Notes: generated by a model not told the origin, from the letters alone. A stretch of DNA of 64,000 bases from Bifidobacterium thermophilum (GCA_000741495.1 JGZV01000002.1:124001-188000); one strand, 5' to 3'; positions 10,797-20,774 are shown, numbered from the stretch's first letter. Numbers and translations: made by a program.

Positions 10797-10996
10797 AGCA
10801 GCCCTTTCTAGCTTCTTTACTATGTACGCGTACAGGGTACGACGTCAGTGTACCGTATCCGTGCCGGTTCATGATCATGACGTCCATTACCCGGCCGTTT
10901 GGCCGCAACGGCTACGGCACCGTAAGGTGACGGAACAGATGATTTCGACTACTATCACAAGGTTGACAGACGTAGCTGAAGGCCAAGGAGCAGGAC

Positions 10997-13039
10997 GTGT
11001 CGGTACTGAATTCCGTCAAACAACAGACGATGAGAATCACTCGTAAGGCATTGCGCCTCGGAGAAGGATTCACTCATCCGGTCAGTGATGATCAGCCGGG
11101 AGATCCCGACTATGTCGAGGTCCAGGACATCGAAGAACACGATATGCCTGTGAATCTGCCGAATACCGCAGAATGGGGGCCAGGATATCCGACCACCACG
11201 TTTATCGATCAGCGGACCGGATGCCTGACCGCCGCCACTGCGGGCAATCCCCCGCTTGACGACGGTTGGAGCATTTACGACGTCTACGCGGATCGCGCCG
11301 AACGTATGGGTGATAAGCCCCTATACACATTCAAGGTCAACGGCGAATGGGTTACCAAAACCGCCAACGAGTTCCTCCACGAGGTTCGTGTGACCGCCAA
11401 AGGTCTTCTTCACTATGGATTGAAGAAGGGTGATGGCGTGGCGTTCATGTGCCGTACGTCATATGAATGGGATGTTTTCGACGCCGCCGTGATGGCGTGC
11501 GGCGGCGTGCTCGCCACCATCTACGACACGGATTCGGCGGAGCAGATCCGCAATATTGTCGACAACTCCGACGCCCGGTTCCTGGTTGTCCAAACCACCG
11601 ACATGCGAGACAAAGCGGATGGCGCGTTGGAGGAATGCCCGACACTCGAACAGATTTTCTGCTTCGAAACCGGCGGACTGTACGAGCTGCAAGCGTATGC
11701 CAATGCCGTCAGCGACGAGGAGCTTGACGCACGTATCGAATCGGTCAGGAAGACCGACTTGTGCTCGATCGTATACACCTCCGGTTCGACTGCCGCCCCC
11801 AAAGGCGTCGAAATGACGCACGAGGATTATTGCGCCACGGCACTCAATCTTCCCGATTACATGCCGGATCTGCTGCACAATGAGAAGAACACGATTCTGC
11901 TGTTCCTGCCACAGGCTCATTCTTTCGCCCGCGCCATCAACTACATTTGCGTGGCAAGCCAGCTGCATATTTACATCGCCGAAGGCATCAAAACCATGAT
12001 CGGCGATTTGCAGGTATCCAAGCCGTCCGTCATGATCGTGGTCCCCCGTGTGCTTGAAAAAATCTACAATGCGGCGTCGCAAAAAGCCGGTCATGGTGCC
12101 AAGGGCGTGATGTTCGCCGCTTCGGTTGTCGCCGCGCAGAAATATATGAAGGAGATCAGCGATCAAGGCAAGCCTTCGACATTGACGCGGATGGAACGCA
12201 CAGCCTATGATCCGCTCGTATACCGTTCGTTGCGTGAGGTGCTCGGCGGTCGAGCCAAGTGGATCGTCACCGGCGGCGCACCTCTTGACCCGGATTTGCT
12301 CGCATTCTTCCGTGGCGCAGGTGTCCCGGTGTACGAAGGCTATGGTCTGACGGAGACGACGGCCCCCTGCGCCTTCAACCCGCTGGGCGTGCCATTCCAT
12401 GAGGGTTCGGTCGGTATCCCGTTCCCCGGGTTCTCGATCCGTCTTGCCGAAGACAACGAGATTCAGGTGAAGGGCGCTTCGGTCTTCCACGCGTATCACA
12501 AGAACCAGGAAGCAACCGAAACCTCATTCACTGAGGACGGCTGGTACGCGACCGGCGATTTGGGTCATTTGGACGACAACGGTTTCCTCTACATCATTGG
12601 ACGCAAGAAGGATCTCATCATCACCGCCGGCGGCAAGAACGTCTCCCCCGGACCGATTGAAGAAACCATCCAACGCTGTGAATTCGTGTCCCAGGCTTTG
12701 GTATTGGGAGATAAGAGGCCGTTCATTTCCGCGCTGATCACGCTCGATGAATCATCGTTGCGTCCTTGGCTCGAAGCCAAAGGACTCAACCCTGATATGA
12801 CCATGCAGGAAGCCGCCGACAATGCGGTAGTCCGTGCTGAGGTTCAGAAGTATGTCGACATGGCCAATGAGGGTGTTTCACGCGCCGAATCGGTCAGGAA
12901 GTTCATTATTCTTCCTGAAGAGTTCACTCAGGAGAACGGTCTGCTCACCGCGTCGATGAAGGTCATCCGTCCGAAGGTGATCAAACGGTATTCCACCTTG
13001 CTCAATACGCAGATGTATACCAAACGCAAGCAGCAGTGA
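10997..13039 (+). CDS. fadD: AMP-forming long-chain fatty acid-CoA ligase
   Basis: The 680-residue protein belongs to the ANL superfamily. The phosphate-binding motif is YTSGSTAAPKGVEMTH, the adenine motif YGLTETTAP, and the hinge and C-terminal motifs are YATGDLGHLDDNGF, GRKKDLIITAGGKN and VSPGPIEE. It activates fatty acids to acyl-CoA through an acyl-AMP. Bifidobacteria lack beta-oxidation, so a role in lipid recycling or membrane synthesis is more likely (inference). The GTG at 10997 follows AAGGAG with 6-nt spacing. The upstream region (10797-10996) is shared with divergent pntA and contains the palindromes GTACGCGTAC and TCATGATCATGA. Confidence 0.92.
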   Translation: MSVLNSVKQQTMRITRKALRLGEGFTHPVSDDQPGDPDYVEVQDIEEHDMPVNLPNTAEWGPGYPTTTFIDQRTGCLTAATAGNPPLDDGWSIYDVYADRAERMGDKPLYTFKVNGEWVTKTANEFLHEVRVTAKGLLHYGLKKGDGVAFMCRTSYEWDVFDAAVMACGGVLATIYDTDSAEQIRNIVDNSDARFLVVQTTDMRDKADGALEECPTLEQIFCFETGGLYELQAYANAVSDEELDARIESVRKTDLCSIVYTSGSTAAPKGVEMTHEDYCATALNLPDYMPDLLHNEKNTILLFLPQAHSFARAINYICVASQLHIYIAEGIKTMIGDLQVSKPSVMIVVPRVLEKIYNAASQKAGHGAKGVMFAASVVAAQKYMKEISDQGKPSTLTRMERTAYDPLVYRSLREVLGGRAKWIVTGGAPLDPDLLAFFRGAGVPVYEGYGLTETTAPCAFNPLGVPFHEGSVGIPFPGFSIRLAEDNEIQVKGASVFHAYHKNQEATETSFTEDGWYATGDLGHLDDNGFLYIIGRKKDLIITAGGKNVSPGPIEETIQRCEFVSQALVLGDKRPFISALITLDESSLRPWLEAKGLNPDMTMQEAADNAVVRAEVQKYVDMANEGVSRAESVRKFIILPEEFTQENGLLTASMKVIRPKVIKRYSTLLNTQMYTKRKQQ

Positions 13040-13061
13040 GCCTCTTTCGCTCCGCTTGATT

Positions 13062-13106
13062 ATGGTTGTGGCCCGCATGCGCATACCGCGTGCGGGCCAC
13101 AACCAT
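13062..13106. terminator. Bidirectional hairpin between fadD and era
   Basis: A perfect 16-bp inverted repeat (arms 13062-13077 and 13091-13106, 13-nt loop) lies between the convergent fadD and era stops. Confidence 0.8.
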
Positions 13107-13158
13107 TCAGCATGCTTCTACAGCGTCTGGGCTTGTCGTAGAATCTGGAACCCAGTTG

Positions 13159-14142
13159 TCAGAAGCCGAGCCGTTCAAGCTTCTTCGGATCGGACTGCCA
13201 GTCTTTGGCGACCTTGACATGAAGGTCGAGTTTGGCTTTCTGTCCGACAATCCTGTTGACCGGGGTCCTCAGCTTCTTACGAACCCTGACCAGATGCTCA
13301 GCCTTATGTCCGATGATGATCGGCTTCTGCGAATCGCGTTCCACGTAGATGGAAACCAGCACATGCGCTTTACCGTCACTTTCCGTATCATCCGGATCGG
13401 GATATTCGATATCGTCAACGACGACGGCGAGTGAATGGGGAAGCTCATCATCAAGCTCCTCGAGGAACGCTCCACGGACAAGCTCCGCAATCGTCGATTC
13501 CGGCTTTTCCTCGGTGATCTGGTCTGCCGGATACATCTGAGGACCCTCTGGCATATTTTCGATGAGCACATTGCGCACCTCCGTGACGTTGTCGTATTCA
13601 CGGGCGCTCACCGGAACAATATCAGTGAAATCAGCGAATTGGTTGATTTCGATGAGTTTTGTCATAAGCTCCTGGCGATTTAGCTCATCGATTTTAGTGA
13701 CCACGGCGATGAGCGGGATCTTCCATGCGAACGTCCCATCATCGCGTTTTTTGGCGAACTGTGAGCGCAGACGGCTCAGGATGCGCTTATCGCCCGGACC
13801 GATTTCCTGGTCAGCGGGAAGCAGGAACGCGATTTCGTCCACATCAGCAAGTGATTCCTCAACAACGTCATTTAGCCGCTGTCCGAGCAGAGTACGCGGG
13901 CGGTGGATTCCCGGAGTGTCGACGAGAACCAGCTGTGCGTTATCGGTAGTGACAATACCGCGAATCGCTTTTCGTGTTGTTTCCGGGCGTGAGGAGGCAA
14001 TGGCGATCTGGGTACCTACCAGTGCATTGATCAGTGTGGATTTGCCGACATTTGGTCGGCCTACGACCGCCACGAAGCCGGACCGGTATACCTCTTGCCC
14101 TTTGACCGGTTCTTGTTCGCTGCTGTTGGCGCTTTCGCTCAT
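13159..14142 (-). CDS. era: GTPase Era
   Basis: The 327-residue protein has the Ras-like GTPase domain with G1 GRPNVGKST, G3 DTPGI and G4 TKID, followed by a C-terminal KH domain (about 240-327) with the typical HLVRVRKKLRTPVNRI pattern. Era binds the 3' end of 16S rRNA and checks 30S maturation. It is the last gene of the HIT-phoH-ybeY-CNNM-era operon, with a 4-bp ATGA overlap with the upstream CBS protein. The operon groups Era with YbeY, another 16S maturation factor. A short acidic N-terminal extension (MSESANSSEQEP) precedes the G domain. Confidence 0.96.
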   Translation of the reverse strand: MSESANSSEQEPVKGQEVYRSGFVAVVGRPNVGKSTLINALVGTQIAIASSRPETTRKAIRGIVTTDNAQLVLVDTPGIHRPRTLLGQRLNDVVEESLADVDEIAFLLPADQEIGPGDKRILSRLRSQFAKKRDDGTFAWKIPLIAVVTKIDELNRQELMTKLIEINQFADFTDIVPVSAREYDNVTEVRNVLIENMPEGPQMYPADQITEEKPESTIAELVRGAFLEELDDELPHSLAVVVDDIEYPDPDDTESDGKAHVLVSIYVERDSQKPIIIGHKAEHLVRVRKKLRTPVNRIVGQKAKLDLHVKVAKDWQSDPKKLERLGF

Positions 14143-15584
14143 GCTTCTCCTTGATGATCGTCGTCGGTGCTCGTAGAGTCCGTTCCCGTTGATGTCTTGT
14201 GTTCCGGTCGCACACCGCCGGAATGCTGTTCTCCAGTGTCCTCGCTGGGCTCGACGTGTGCGGGTTCCACCACAATCGTTGAAACCTTCTTGCGGCGTCC
14301 GGCGGAATCAACCGCCGTCAGCCGCAGCCCCCTGGTTACCGCGGATGCTCCGACAATCGGGACCCTGCCGAGCAGCTTGGTCAGTAACCCGTACACCGTA
14401 TCGACATCATCCTCATCGATATCGACCTCGAAGATCTCTTCAAGATCGGCGATAGGGGTACGGGCAGGCATGCGCCACGTATGCTCGCCGACCTGCACAG
14501 GCTCCCCGTGTTGAGTACGGTCATGCTCGTCTTCCAACTCGCCGACGATCTGCTCGATGGCATCCTCAATGGTGACCATGCCGGCAATACCACCGTATTC
14601 ATCGACGACCACGGCGACATGCTGTCTGGTGCGCTGCATCTCATGGAACAAGTCATCGACGGGTTTCGATTCCGGAACAAGCATCGGATTTCGAATGACG
14701 GTGCCGACTTCTCGGTCGATCGCATCCGGATTGAATGCGGTGGCGCGCACCGCATCCTTCAGATACGCCATACCAATCAAATCGTCGACGTCCTCACCGA
14801 TGACAGGAACCCGCGAGAAGCCGGACCGTGAACACAATTGCAGGAAATCCCTCAGATTACGACTACGCTCGATGCAAATCATGTCCGTTCGCGGCACCAT
14901 GATTTCACGGGTTAGCGTTTCGGACAAGGTCAGGACATTACGGAGCATTTCGGAGACTTCCGGATCGAAATCGTTGGCTTCCACCAGCCGATCGATGGTT
15001 GCTCTGCCCTGCTCGAGTTGGAGCTTCTCAAGCTCTTCGTCGTCGGAAAGTTCCGAGGATTCACGGTGATGCCGCTTGGAGACCTTGTCGCCGCCGACCG
15101 CTGCGAATGGTGTCAGCGCGACAGCAACGGAGACAGCGCGAACATGCCGCAACATAATATCGACCGGCTTGACGGCGCCTGCCGAACGCGGACGGACGAG
15201 TGTGGAAACAATGCCGATCAGTATGCCGGCGATAACGCCGCTGAGCAGCTGTACCCATAACGCTCCCCCGCACAACGACACGATGGAGGCAACCAGCACA
15301 CCGTCCGCCACATTGCACAGGATTCTGACGAATGCGCACGACCCTGAGGTGGCGAATCTATCGACGATAAGGCGTTGGACCTTATGGATGTTGCCGATTT
15401 TCTTCATCCTGGAGAACTGGGTGAGCTCCTGGTTAGTTTGCAATTCGAGAATACGATTGTTCAAACTCGCCCGTGTCACTCGGGAAACCGCGCCTTCTGC
15501 TGCCGCCATGGACAACGACAGCCAAACCAGCAATGCCGCGATGATTGCAAGGATGACGATAATGGTGATTGCCGTCATATCCAT
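14139..15584 (-). CDS. CNNM/HlyC-CorC family membrane protein with CBS pair
   Basis: The 481-residue protein has an N-terminal CNNM-type membrane domain (about 1-190), a CBS pair (about 215-340, with MVPRTDMICIE and VVDEYGGIAGMVTIEDA) and a C-terminal transporter-associated domain (about 355-435). Relatives are linked to Mg2+/Co2+ efflux and divalent cation homeostasis. The ATG at 15584 follows AGAGGAA; readings further upstream overlap ybeY and look noncoding. It overlaps era by 4 bp. The Ser/Thr/Asp-rich C-terminus (GTDSTSTDDDHQGEA) is probably disordered. Older annotations call this family hemolysin. Confidence 0.9.
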   Translation of the reverse strand: MDMTAITIIVILAIIAALLVWLSLSMAAAEGAVSRVTRASLNNRILELQTNQELTQFSRMKKIGNIHKVQRLIVDRFATSGSCAFVRILCNVADGVLVASIVSLCGGALWVQLLSGVIAGILIGIVSTLVRPRSAGAVKPVDIMLRHVRAVSVAVALTPFAAVGGDKVSKRHHRESSELSDDEELEKLQLEQGRATIDRLVEANDFDPEVSEMLRNVLTLSETLTREIMVPRTDMICIERSRNLRDFLQLCSRSGFSRVPVIGEDVDDLIGMAYLKDAVRATAFNPDAIDREVGTVIRNPMLVPESKPVDDLFHEMQRTRQHVAVVVDEYGGIAGMVTIEDAIEQIVGELEDEHDRTQHGEPVQVGEHTWRMPARTPIADLEEIFEVDIDEDDVDTVYGLLTKLLGRVPIVGASAVTRGLRLTAVDSAGRRKKVSTIVVEPAHVEPSEDTGEQHSGGVRPEHKTSTGTDSTSTDDDHQGEA

Positions 15585-15651
15585 ATGCTGTTTCCTCTCT
15601 TGCGGATTTGCCCCGATAACTGTTCTATTGTCATATAGGACAGTTATCCAG

Positions 15652-16209
15652 TTACTTCTGCTTGCTCGTACCGGCAGCCTGTTCCCCGGAATGCTTGGCA
15701 TCATACTGGGCAAGAAGATTCGGCGACCCCGCGGGCAACACCGCTGACGGAACGTCCTCCTGCCGAACCGCAAAATACGTCAACAGCAGCTGCCGCTGCA
15801 AACCAAACATCTGCTGCTCCTGCTCAGCGGTCACATGATCGTATCCCAACAGATGCAAAATGCCGTGAATGGTCAACAGCATCATCTCCTGCATGGTGCT
15901 GTGTCCGGCAGCCAACGCTTGCTGGGCCGCCACCCACGGGCAAATCACGATATCGCCGAGCACGCCTTCCATTTCCGTTGGTCCGTCGGAAGGCCGCAAC
16001 TCGTCCATAGGGAAGCTCATCACATCCGTCGGCCCTTGCAGATTCATCCACCGCTCATGCAATTGGGCGATAGGGTCAGGGTCGACAAACAGGATCGTCA
16101 AGTCGGATTGGATGCTGACACGCATCTGGCTCATCACCCACACGCCCAGCTGTGAAAAAACCTCCGGGTCGATTCGCCAGATGGTCTCATTGGTTACGTC
16201 AACACTCAC
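15652..16209 (-). CDS. ybeY: Endoribonuclease/rRNA maturation factor YbeY
   Basis: The 185-residue protein carries the defining zinc motif [11 protein letters not shown] and the upstream motif [11 protein letters not shown]. YbeY is a zinc-dependent endonuclease needed for 16S rRNA 3' processing and ribosome quality control. It overlaps phoH by 4 bp (ATGA type) and lies upstream of the CNNM/CBS gene, the usual arrangement. The C-terminal 35 residues, past the usual end of the family ([13 protein letters not shown]...), look like a lineage-specific tail. Confidence 0.95.
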   Translation of the reverse strand: MSVDVTNETIWRIDPEVFSQLGVWVMSQMRVSIQSDLTILFVDPDPIAQLHERWMNLQGPTDVMSFPMDELRPSDGPTEMEGVLGDIVICPWVAAQQALAAGHSTMQEMMLLTIHGILHLLGYDHVTAEQEQQMFGLQRQLLLTYFAVRQEDVPSAVLPAGSPNLLAQYDAKHSGEQAAGTSKQK

Positions 16210-17399
16210 GCTTCATCCTTTCCGATACCATCTTCACAGGGTTCGCAGTCACCAACCGATTCCGGGGCGTGCGTGGCATGATCAGGGTGGTGCTTGCCTC
16301 GTTTCCTGCCGCTATGGTCCCCCGCAATCGCCGCATGACGATCATACGCCTGGACGATTTTACCGACCAACGCGTGACGAACCACGTCACTCGCTTCGAG
16401 GTGTGCGAAAGCAATGCTGTCAATACCATGCAAAATCTGCTCGATAGTGGAAAGACCCGAACGGGGAACTGTCAAATCAACCTGCGTGATATCGCCGGTA
16501 ATCACCATTTTGGTGTTAAACCCGAGTCGCGTCAGAAACATCTTCATCTGCTGCTCGGTGGTGTTCTGGGCTTCATCCAAAATAACAAACGCATCGTTGA
16601 GCGTCCTACCACGCATGTACGCCAGCGGAGCCACCTCAATCGTCCCATCATCCATCAGCCGATGCAGTTGCTCAGCGCCAAGCATATCCGAAAGCGCATC
16701 ATAGAGCGGACGCAGGTAGGGATCGACCTTCTCGCTGAGTGTACCAGGCAGAAAGCCGAGGTTCTCCCCCGCTTCCACCGCAGGACGGGTGAGGATAATC
16801 CGTCTCACTTCGCCATCCTGGAAGGCTCGAACTGCTTTGGCGACGGCCAGATACGTCTTGCCGGTGCCCGCGGGTCCGATGGCGAAGGTAATGGTATTCG
16901 ACTCGATGGTGTTCACATACGCAATCTGCCCAGCGGTTTTTGGCCGTACCGGCACACCTGCTGCAAACGTGATCACGCCGGGGACATGGGCACGGCGACG
17001 ATCGGTTGTACGACACTGCTCATCATTGCCGGCCATCGCGTTACGAGGAACCGCCGCCGAGGCGCCAAAACGTCGGACGTCATCCACACGTTGCGCACGC
17101 ACGCCGTTACGAAGCACCCGGCGGTCCAACAATCTGCGAACCGTGTCGGCATCCATAGGGGCGGTATACGCTTCATCAATCAGCGTATGCATAACCTCTT
17201 CAGCTTGAGCCGCCTGAGCCTCAGTTTGTTTCGACCGTGACATGATGGCGACCCTGTTACCTCTGACGATGATGGTCAAATCAGGAAAAGCCTGTTCGAC
17301 GACACGAATCACTTCGTCAACCGGACCGAACACCGAGACGGGATCAAGCTCGGGAGGAACCGTCACAACGCGTGTAGTGGTAGCCACGTGCCCAGACAC
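16206..17399 (-). CDS. PhoH-like ATPase
   Basis: The 397-residue protein has an N-terminal KH-like region (about 15-110) and a PhoH P-loop ATPase domain. Walker A is GPAGTGKTY (near 175) and Walker B is FVILDEAQN (near 275), with the [16 protein letters not shown] motif between them. PhoH proteins next to ybeY are linked to RNA metabolism and probably have RNA helicase activity. The GTG at 17399 starts 1 nt after the HIT gene stop; a second GTG six codons later cannot be excluded. A His/Lys-rich tail ([20 protein letters not shown]) follows the ATPase core. Confidence 0.92.
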   Translation of the reverse strand: MSGHVATTTRVVTVPPELDPVSVFGPVDEVIRVVEQAFPDLTIIVRGNRVAIMSRSKQTEAQAAQAEEVMHTLIDEAYTAPMDADTVRRLLDRRVLRNGVRAQRVDDVRRFGASAAVPRNAMAGNDEQCRTTDRRRAHVPGVITFAAGVPVRPKTAGQIAYVNTIESNTITFAIGPAGTGKTYLAVAKAVRAFQDGEVRRIILTRPAVEAGENLGFLPGTLSEKVDPYLRPLYDALSDMLGAEQLHRLMDDGTIEVAPLAYMRGRTLNDAFVILDEAQNTTEQQMKMFLTRLGFNTKMVITGDITQVDLTVPRSGLSTIEQILHGIDSIAFAHLEASDVVRHALVGKIVQAYDRHAAIAGDHSGRKRGKHHPDHATHAPESVGDCEPCEDGIGKDEA

Positions 17400-17400
17400 C

Positions 17401-17739
17401 CTACTCTTCGAACTTCTCGCCGGTCAGGACGTGAGCGTGCACATGGAAGACGGATTGTCCCGCATCTTCGCCGGTATTGAATACGAGACGGTATGCGCCG
17501 TGGAATGCATCGTCCGCAATATGCTGCGCGACTTCGACGATGTGGGCAAGCGTCTTCGGATCAGCCGCGGCGAGTTCGGCGGCATTCGCGTAATGCTTAC
17601 GCGGCACAATCAGAACATGTACTTTCGCCTTGGGAGCGATGTCCTTGAACGCGTACACCGTGTCATCCTCATACACTTTGGTGCTCGGAATCTCCCCCGC
17701 TACGATCTTGCAGAACAGGCAATCATCGGACTGGCTCAT
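17401..17739 (-). CDS. HIT family protein (Hint-type nucleotide hydrolase)
   Basis: The 112-residue protein starts [19 protein letters not shown] and has the histidine triad HVHAHV near its C-terminus, with the paired [22 protein letters not shown] core. It matches the PKCI/Hint branch, which hydrolyses adenosine phosphoramidates. The ATG at 17739 follows GGAG with 5-nt spacing; an ATG two codons upstream overlaps that site. It is the first gene of the phoH-ybeY-CNNM-era operon. Confidence 0.93.
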   Translation of the reverse strand: MSQSDDCLFCKIVAGEIPSTKVYEDDTVYAFKDIAPKAKVHVLIVPRKHYANAAELAAADPKTLAHIVEVAQHIADDAFHGAYRLVFNTGEDAGQSVFHVHAHVLTGEKFEE

Positions 17740-18703
17740 ACACACTCCTTATCGGATGGGTCTTGGGTATACAATTCGTACACCCGGAATCCATCATATT
17801 GAGCGGTTCGGATAAGAGCCAGCAATGACGAGACCGTATAGAACACGTAATCAAGGAAGTCCCGGCCCTGGGGTGAGGAGGCCATAGTGGCCGTCGCCAA
17901 CAATACGGGTCAATCTCGCCCACCCCGCTTCTGCTGATGCTCACGACCTTGTCGATGTCGGCACAAGCACGTGTTGACATCCCTGTGCCGCGGATGGCAG
18001 GAGTTTCGCCCTATTGGAAAAGCATCATGGCAGATGATGCATACCGGGACACATATGCCGACTATCGCCGGCGGTCATCATGCTTGGCGGTATGGAACAT
18101 GCTCGGATGTTGTAGGACGGCGGTGGTGCCGGGCTGGTGTGGGAGATTTTCCGCGCATGGGCGATCTAGTCGTGATGTCCCGTGGTTTTGCGGGAGTTTA
18201 TCGGGGATTTGCGGTTTCGGTGGTGTTCTCCCGTCGGCGGTTTCATGGGCGATTTTCATGAACCGCGGATTTCCAGCGTTCCCGCTGGGACAAATCCGCA
18301 AGGCCGTCGGATTCCCGTAAACTCCCACGTCGGATACGTGAGAACAGGCGCGAACCGGGAAATCCCGACAGTTCTCCCGCATCACCCACACGCCACCGCC
18401 CGAATCCCGGCCTCCCCCTGCCTCCACCGACACTGACAACTCCCCCCAACGTCGGCAGACGCTTCTGCCAACACCGACAGCCACCCCCAACGTCAACAGA
18501 CACTTCTGCCGACACTGACAGCCGGCTCAGCGTCGGCAAACGCTTCTGACGATACCGGCAACTGTCTGGGCGTCGGCAGACGGGCATATAGGAAAATCGC
18601 GGTGCGGTGAATCGTATGCGCATGGATTCCGATGTATCGGCGGCACCGCACAAGCGTTCGACATCACATAACCCGGTTATCGGCAGGCAGGTCGCCAAGT
18701 TGA
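17740..18703. other. About 1 kb without a recognisable gene; structured DNA
   Basis: No reading frame here looks protein-like on either strand. The part next to the HIT gene should hold the operon promoter. From about 18140 to 18420 the sequence is dense in inverted CGGGAG/CTCCCG motifs. The segment around 18200-18215 (GGGAGTTTATCGGGG) has an imperfect inverse at about 18310-18330. A neat hairpin lies at 18265-18299 (GCGGATTT...AAATCCGC with an inner CCAGCG/CGCTGG stem). A 40-bp tandem repeat follows (separate entry). The region could encode a structured RNA or be a degraded repeat element; I recognise no known RNA family. Confidence 0.5.
18450..18585. repeat. Tandem repeat, 40-41 bp period, about 3.4 copies
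   Basis: The core CGTCGGCAGA (variants CGTCAACAGA, CGTCGGCAAA) starts at 18450, 18491, 18531 and 18571, giving periods of 41, 40 and 40. Each unit contains a CGCTTCTGCC-type block that can pair with its own GTCGGCAGA start, so each unit can fold into a hairpin. A related single copy lies at 49025-49065. Confidence 0.8.
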
Positions 18704-18732
18704 GAAAAGAAAAAGGCTCCCAATTGGGAGCC
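18704..18732 (-). terminator. Rho-independent terminator of tRNA-Leu
   Basis: On the minus strand GGCTCCCAATTGGGAGCC (9-bp perfect palindromic arms) is followed directly by TTTTTCTTTTC. It begins 8 nt past the tRNA 3' end. This is the clearest U-tract terminator in the window. Confidence 0.92.
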
Positions 18733-18739
18733 TTGTCAG

Positions 18740-18827
18740 TGTCCGGAGCGGGACTTGAACCCGCACGCCCGTTTAAAATAGGCACTAGCACCTCAAGCTA
18801 GCGCGTCTACCATTCCGCCACCCGGAC
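18740..18827 (-). tRNA. tRNA-Leu (anticodon GAG)
   Basis: The minus strand folds into a class-II tRNA of 88 nt. Acceptor GTCCGGG pairs with TCCGGAC plus discriminator A. The anticodon stem CTAGC/GCTAG encloses loop TTGAGGT, so the anticodon is GAG. There is a long variable arm, and a T-arm GCGGG-TTCAAGT-CCCGC. The 3' CCA is not encoded. A strong terminator follows, and no adjacent tRNA is present. Confidence 0.96.
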
Positions 18828-19002
18828 AGGTGCCTTGAAGCAACAGAAAGAAACTATAGCACAGCAATCCAATGACGCAAATCACGCAATCATCGGCGTG
18901 TCGTTTTTGTATGCCGTCGCACGCGGTCAAACACGCCGCGACGCCGATGCCCCTTGCTGCCCCACAGGACTCGGTCCTCCGCCAAGTGCTAGCCTTGCTA
19001 TC

Positions 19003-19800
19003 ATGACCGATCCGCTGTTTTTGCTGCACCCCGAATCCGATGACGCGCCAGTAAACACCGATGCGCTGCGCGAGGGATGGAATATCACCCTGCCCAAAGC
19101 CATCAGACGCCACGCCATCCAAGCCATGCGCTTACAAGACGGCGACACCTTGCAGCTTTCCGATGGCAACGGCCTGCGCATCCACACTACGCTGGTCGAC
19201 GCCCAGCAAGGTCAAGCACAGGTCAGCTCCTTCAGTAAAGAAGAGCCACCCATCACCAGACTCTCGCTCATCCAAGCACTCGCCAAAACCGGCCATGACG
19301 AGCAAGCCATCGACATGGCCACCCAGATCGGTGTCGATCAGGTCATTCCCTGGCAGGCAGACCGTTCCATCGCAAAGTGGAAAGCCGGTCGAACCGACCG
19401 CAAATGGGCGCAAACCCTGGATGCGGCAACCGAACAATCACGCCGTGCGTGGCGTCCGCAGCTCGGTGAGTGCATTTCCAGCAAGGAACTCGTCGCCATA
19501 TGCCATCGGGCGATGGTGTTCGGCGATATGGTCGTCGTCCTCCATCAGGATGCCACCGCAAACTGGAATCAAATCGAGCAGGGCGTCACCCGACTGGAAC
19601 AGCGCTGCCTCGACGATGGGCGCAGCCGCACCATCCACGTCGTCGTAGGCCCCGAAGGCGGCATCAGCGATCAGGAAGCACACGAGTTCGCCAAGGCGGG
19701 CGCCCTCTGCACCCTCCTTGGCCATAACATCCTGCGCGCCTCCACCGCCGGCCCCGTCGCCCTGTCCCTGCTCTCACGCGCTCTTGGACGGTACGCCTGA
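19003..19800 (+). CDS. rsmE: 16S rRNA (uracil1498-N3)-methyltransferase RsmE
   Basis: The 265-residue protein shows the RsmE pattern: an N-terminal PUA-like domain (about 1-75) and a SPOUT methyltransferase domain with QALAKTGHDEQAIDMATQIG, VVVGPEGGISDQE and LGHNILRASTAGPVAL. It methylates U1498 of 16S rRNA. The ATG at 19003 gives the expected MTDPLFLLHP start. There is no Shine-Dalgarno sequence; TAGCCT (a TANNNT -10 box) ends 7 nt before the ATG, so the mRNA may be leaderless. Longer upstream readings overlap the tRNA-Leu promoter region. Confidence 0.94.
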   Translation: MTDPLFLLHPESDDAPVNTDALREGWNITLPKAIRRHAIQAMRLQDGDTLQLSDGNGLRIHTTLVDAQQGQAQVSSFSKEEPPITRLSLIQALAKTGHDEQAIDMATQIGVDQVIPWQADRSIAKWKAGRTDRKWAQTLDAATEQSRRAWRPQLGECISSKELVAICHRAMVFGDMVVVLHQDATANWNQIEQGVTRLEQRCLDDGRSRTIHVVVGPEGGISDQEAHEFAKAGALCTLLGHNILRASTAGPVALSLLSRALGRYA

Positions 19801-19898
19801 CAGCACGACAACGCCTACAATAGTCCCGCAGCGAGCAATACCTGACGACGACCCGACCGTCGTCATCAATGAACCAACAGACAGGGGGAGCCGTTCCC

Positions 19899-20771
19899 AT
19901 GCAGTTAATTCGCGTAGAAAGCATCGACGACGAACGCATCGCCGCGTACACCAATCTCACCGAACTCCAATTACGCAATCGTCTCGAACCTGAAAAAGGG
20001 CTGTTTATCGCGGAATCACCGAAAGTCATTGACCGGGCGCTCGCTGCGGGACGCGAGCCGATTTCCCTGCTTGTCGAAGAACCGTGGATTGCCGGTATGA
20101 GCGAAGAATTCGCATTCATCGACCAGCATTGGGGAACCGGAATCCCCGTGTACGTAGCGAGCCCCGAACAACTCAAACGGCTGACCGGCTACCGGTTGCA
20201 TCGTGGGGCGCTCGCAGCGATGAAACGCTGGCCGTTGCCAAGCGTTGAAGAAGTGTGCTGCAACGCACGTCGTGTTGCGGTTATGGAGAATATTGTCGAC
20301 CACACGAATGTCGGAGCGTTGATGCGTTCCGCTGCGGCGCTCGACGTTGATGCTGTTCTGGTGACGCCTTCGTGCGGCGACCCGCTCTATCGCAGGGCGG
20401 CACGCGTATCTATGGGCACGGTGTTCCAAGTACCGTGGACGCGTATTGGCGGTGATGACACTCGGTATTGGCCTGTCGAAGGATTGCGTGAATTACATCG
20501 TCTCGGTTTCACGACTGCGGCCATGGCGTTGGACGACGATTCCATCAGCCTCGACGAACTGGTGCGACGACTTGACAACAGCCCATCATCCGCTGAGCAT
20601 ATCGACAAACTCGCCCTCATTTTCGGCACAGAAGGCGACGGATTGTCCCATCGCACCATCTCACACGCGGATCTTACAGTGAAAATCCCGATGAGTCACG
20701 GTGTCGACAGCCTCAATGTCGCGGCGTCCAGCGCCGTCGCATTCTATGCGACACGGGTGAAACACCAATAA
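19899..20771 (+). CDS. SpoU/TrmH-family RNA 2'-O-methyltransferase
   Basis: The 290-residue protein has an N-terminal substrate-binding domain (RLEPEKGLFIAESPKVIDRAL) and a C-terminal SPOUT domain with all three SpoU motifs: ENIVDHTNVGALMRSAA, ALIFGTEGDGLS and VKIPMSHGVDSLNVAASSAVAFY split over the knot. It methylates a ribose in tRNA or rRNA; the target cannot be told from sequence. The ATG at 19899 follows GGGGGAG at 8-nt spacing; an in-frame ATG at 19869 is less likely. It lies downstream of rsmE, so the two may form a small RNA-modification operon. Confidence 0.9.
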   Translation: MQLIRVESIDDERIAAYTNLTELQLRNRLEPEKGLFIAESPKVIDRALAAGREPISLLVEEPWIAGMSEEFAFIDQHWGTGIPVYVASPEQLKRLTGYRLHRGALAAMKRWPLPSVEEVCCNARRVAVMENIVDHTNVGALMRSAAALDVDAVLVTPSCGDPLYRRAARVSMGTVFQVPWTRIGGDDTRYWPVEGLRELHRLGFTTAAMALDDDSISLDELVRRLDNSPSSAEHIDKLALIFGTEGDGLSHRTISHADLTVKIPMSHGVDSLNVAASSAVAFYATRVKHQ

Positions 20772-20774
20772 CAA

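Noticed and set aside
18450-18585. CRISPR array
   Set aside because: Repeats follow one another at a 40-bp period with similar sequence between them, so there are no unique spacers, and no cas genes are present.
18243-18791. Minus-strand frame over the tandem repeat and tRNA-Leu
   Set aside because: It runs through the tRNA gene and its terminator; the repeated KRLPTL-type peptide is simply the translated DNA repeat.
18740-18827. Integration site of a mobile element at tRNA-Leu
   Set aside because: No integrase gene and no duplicated tRNA 3' end were seen around it.
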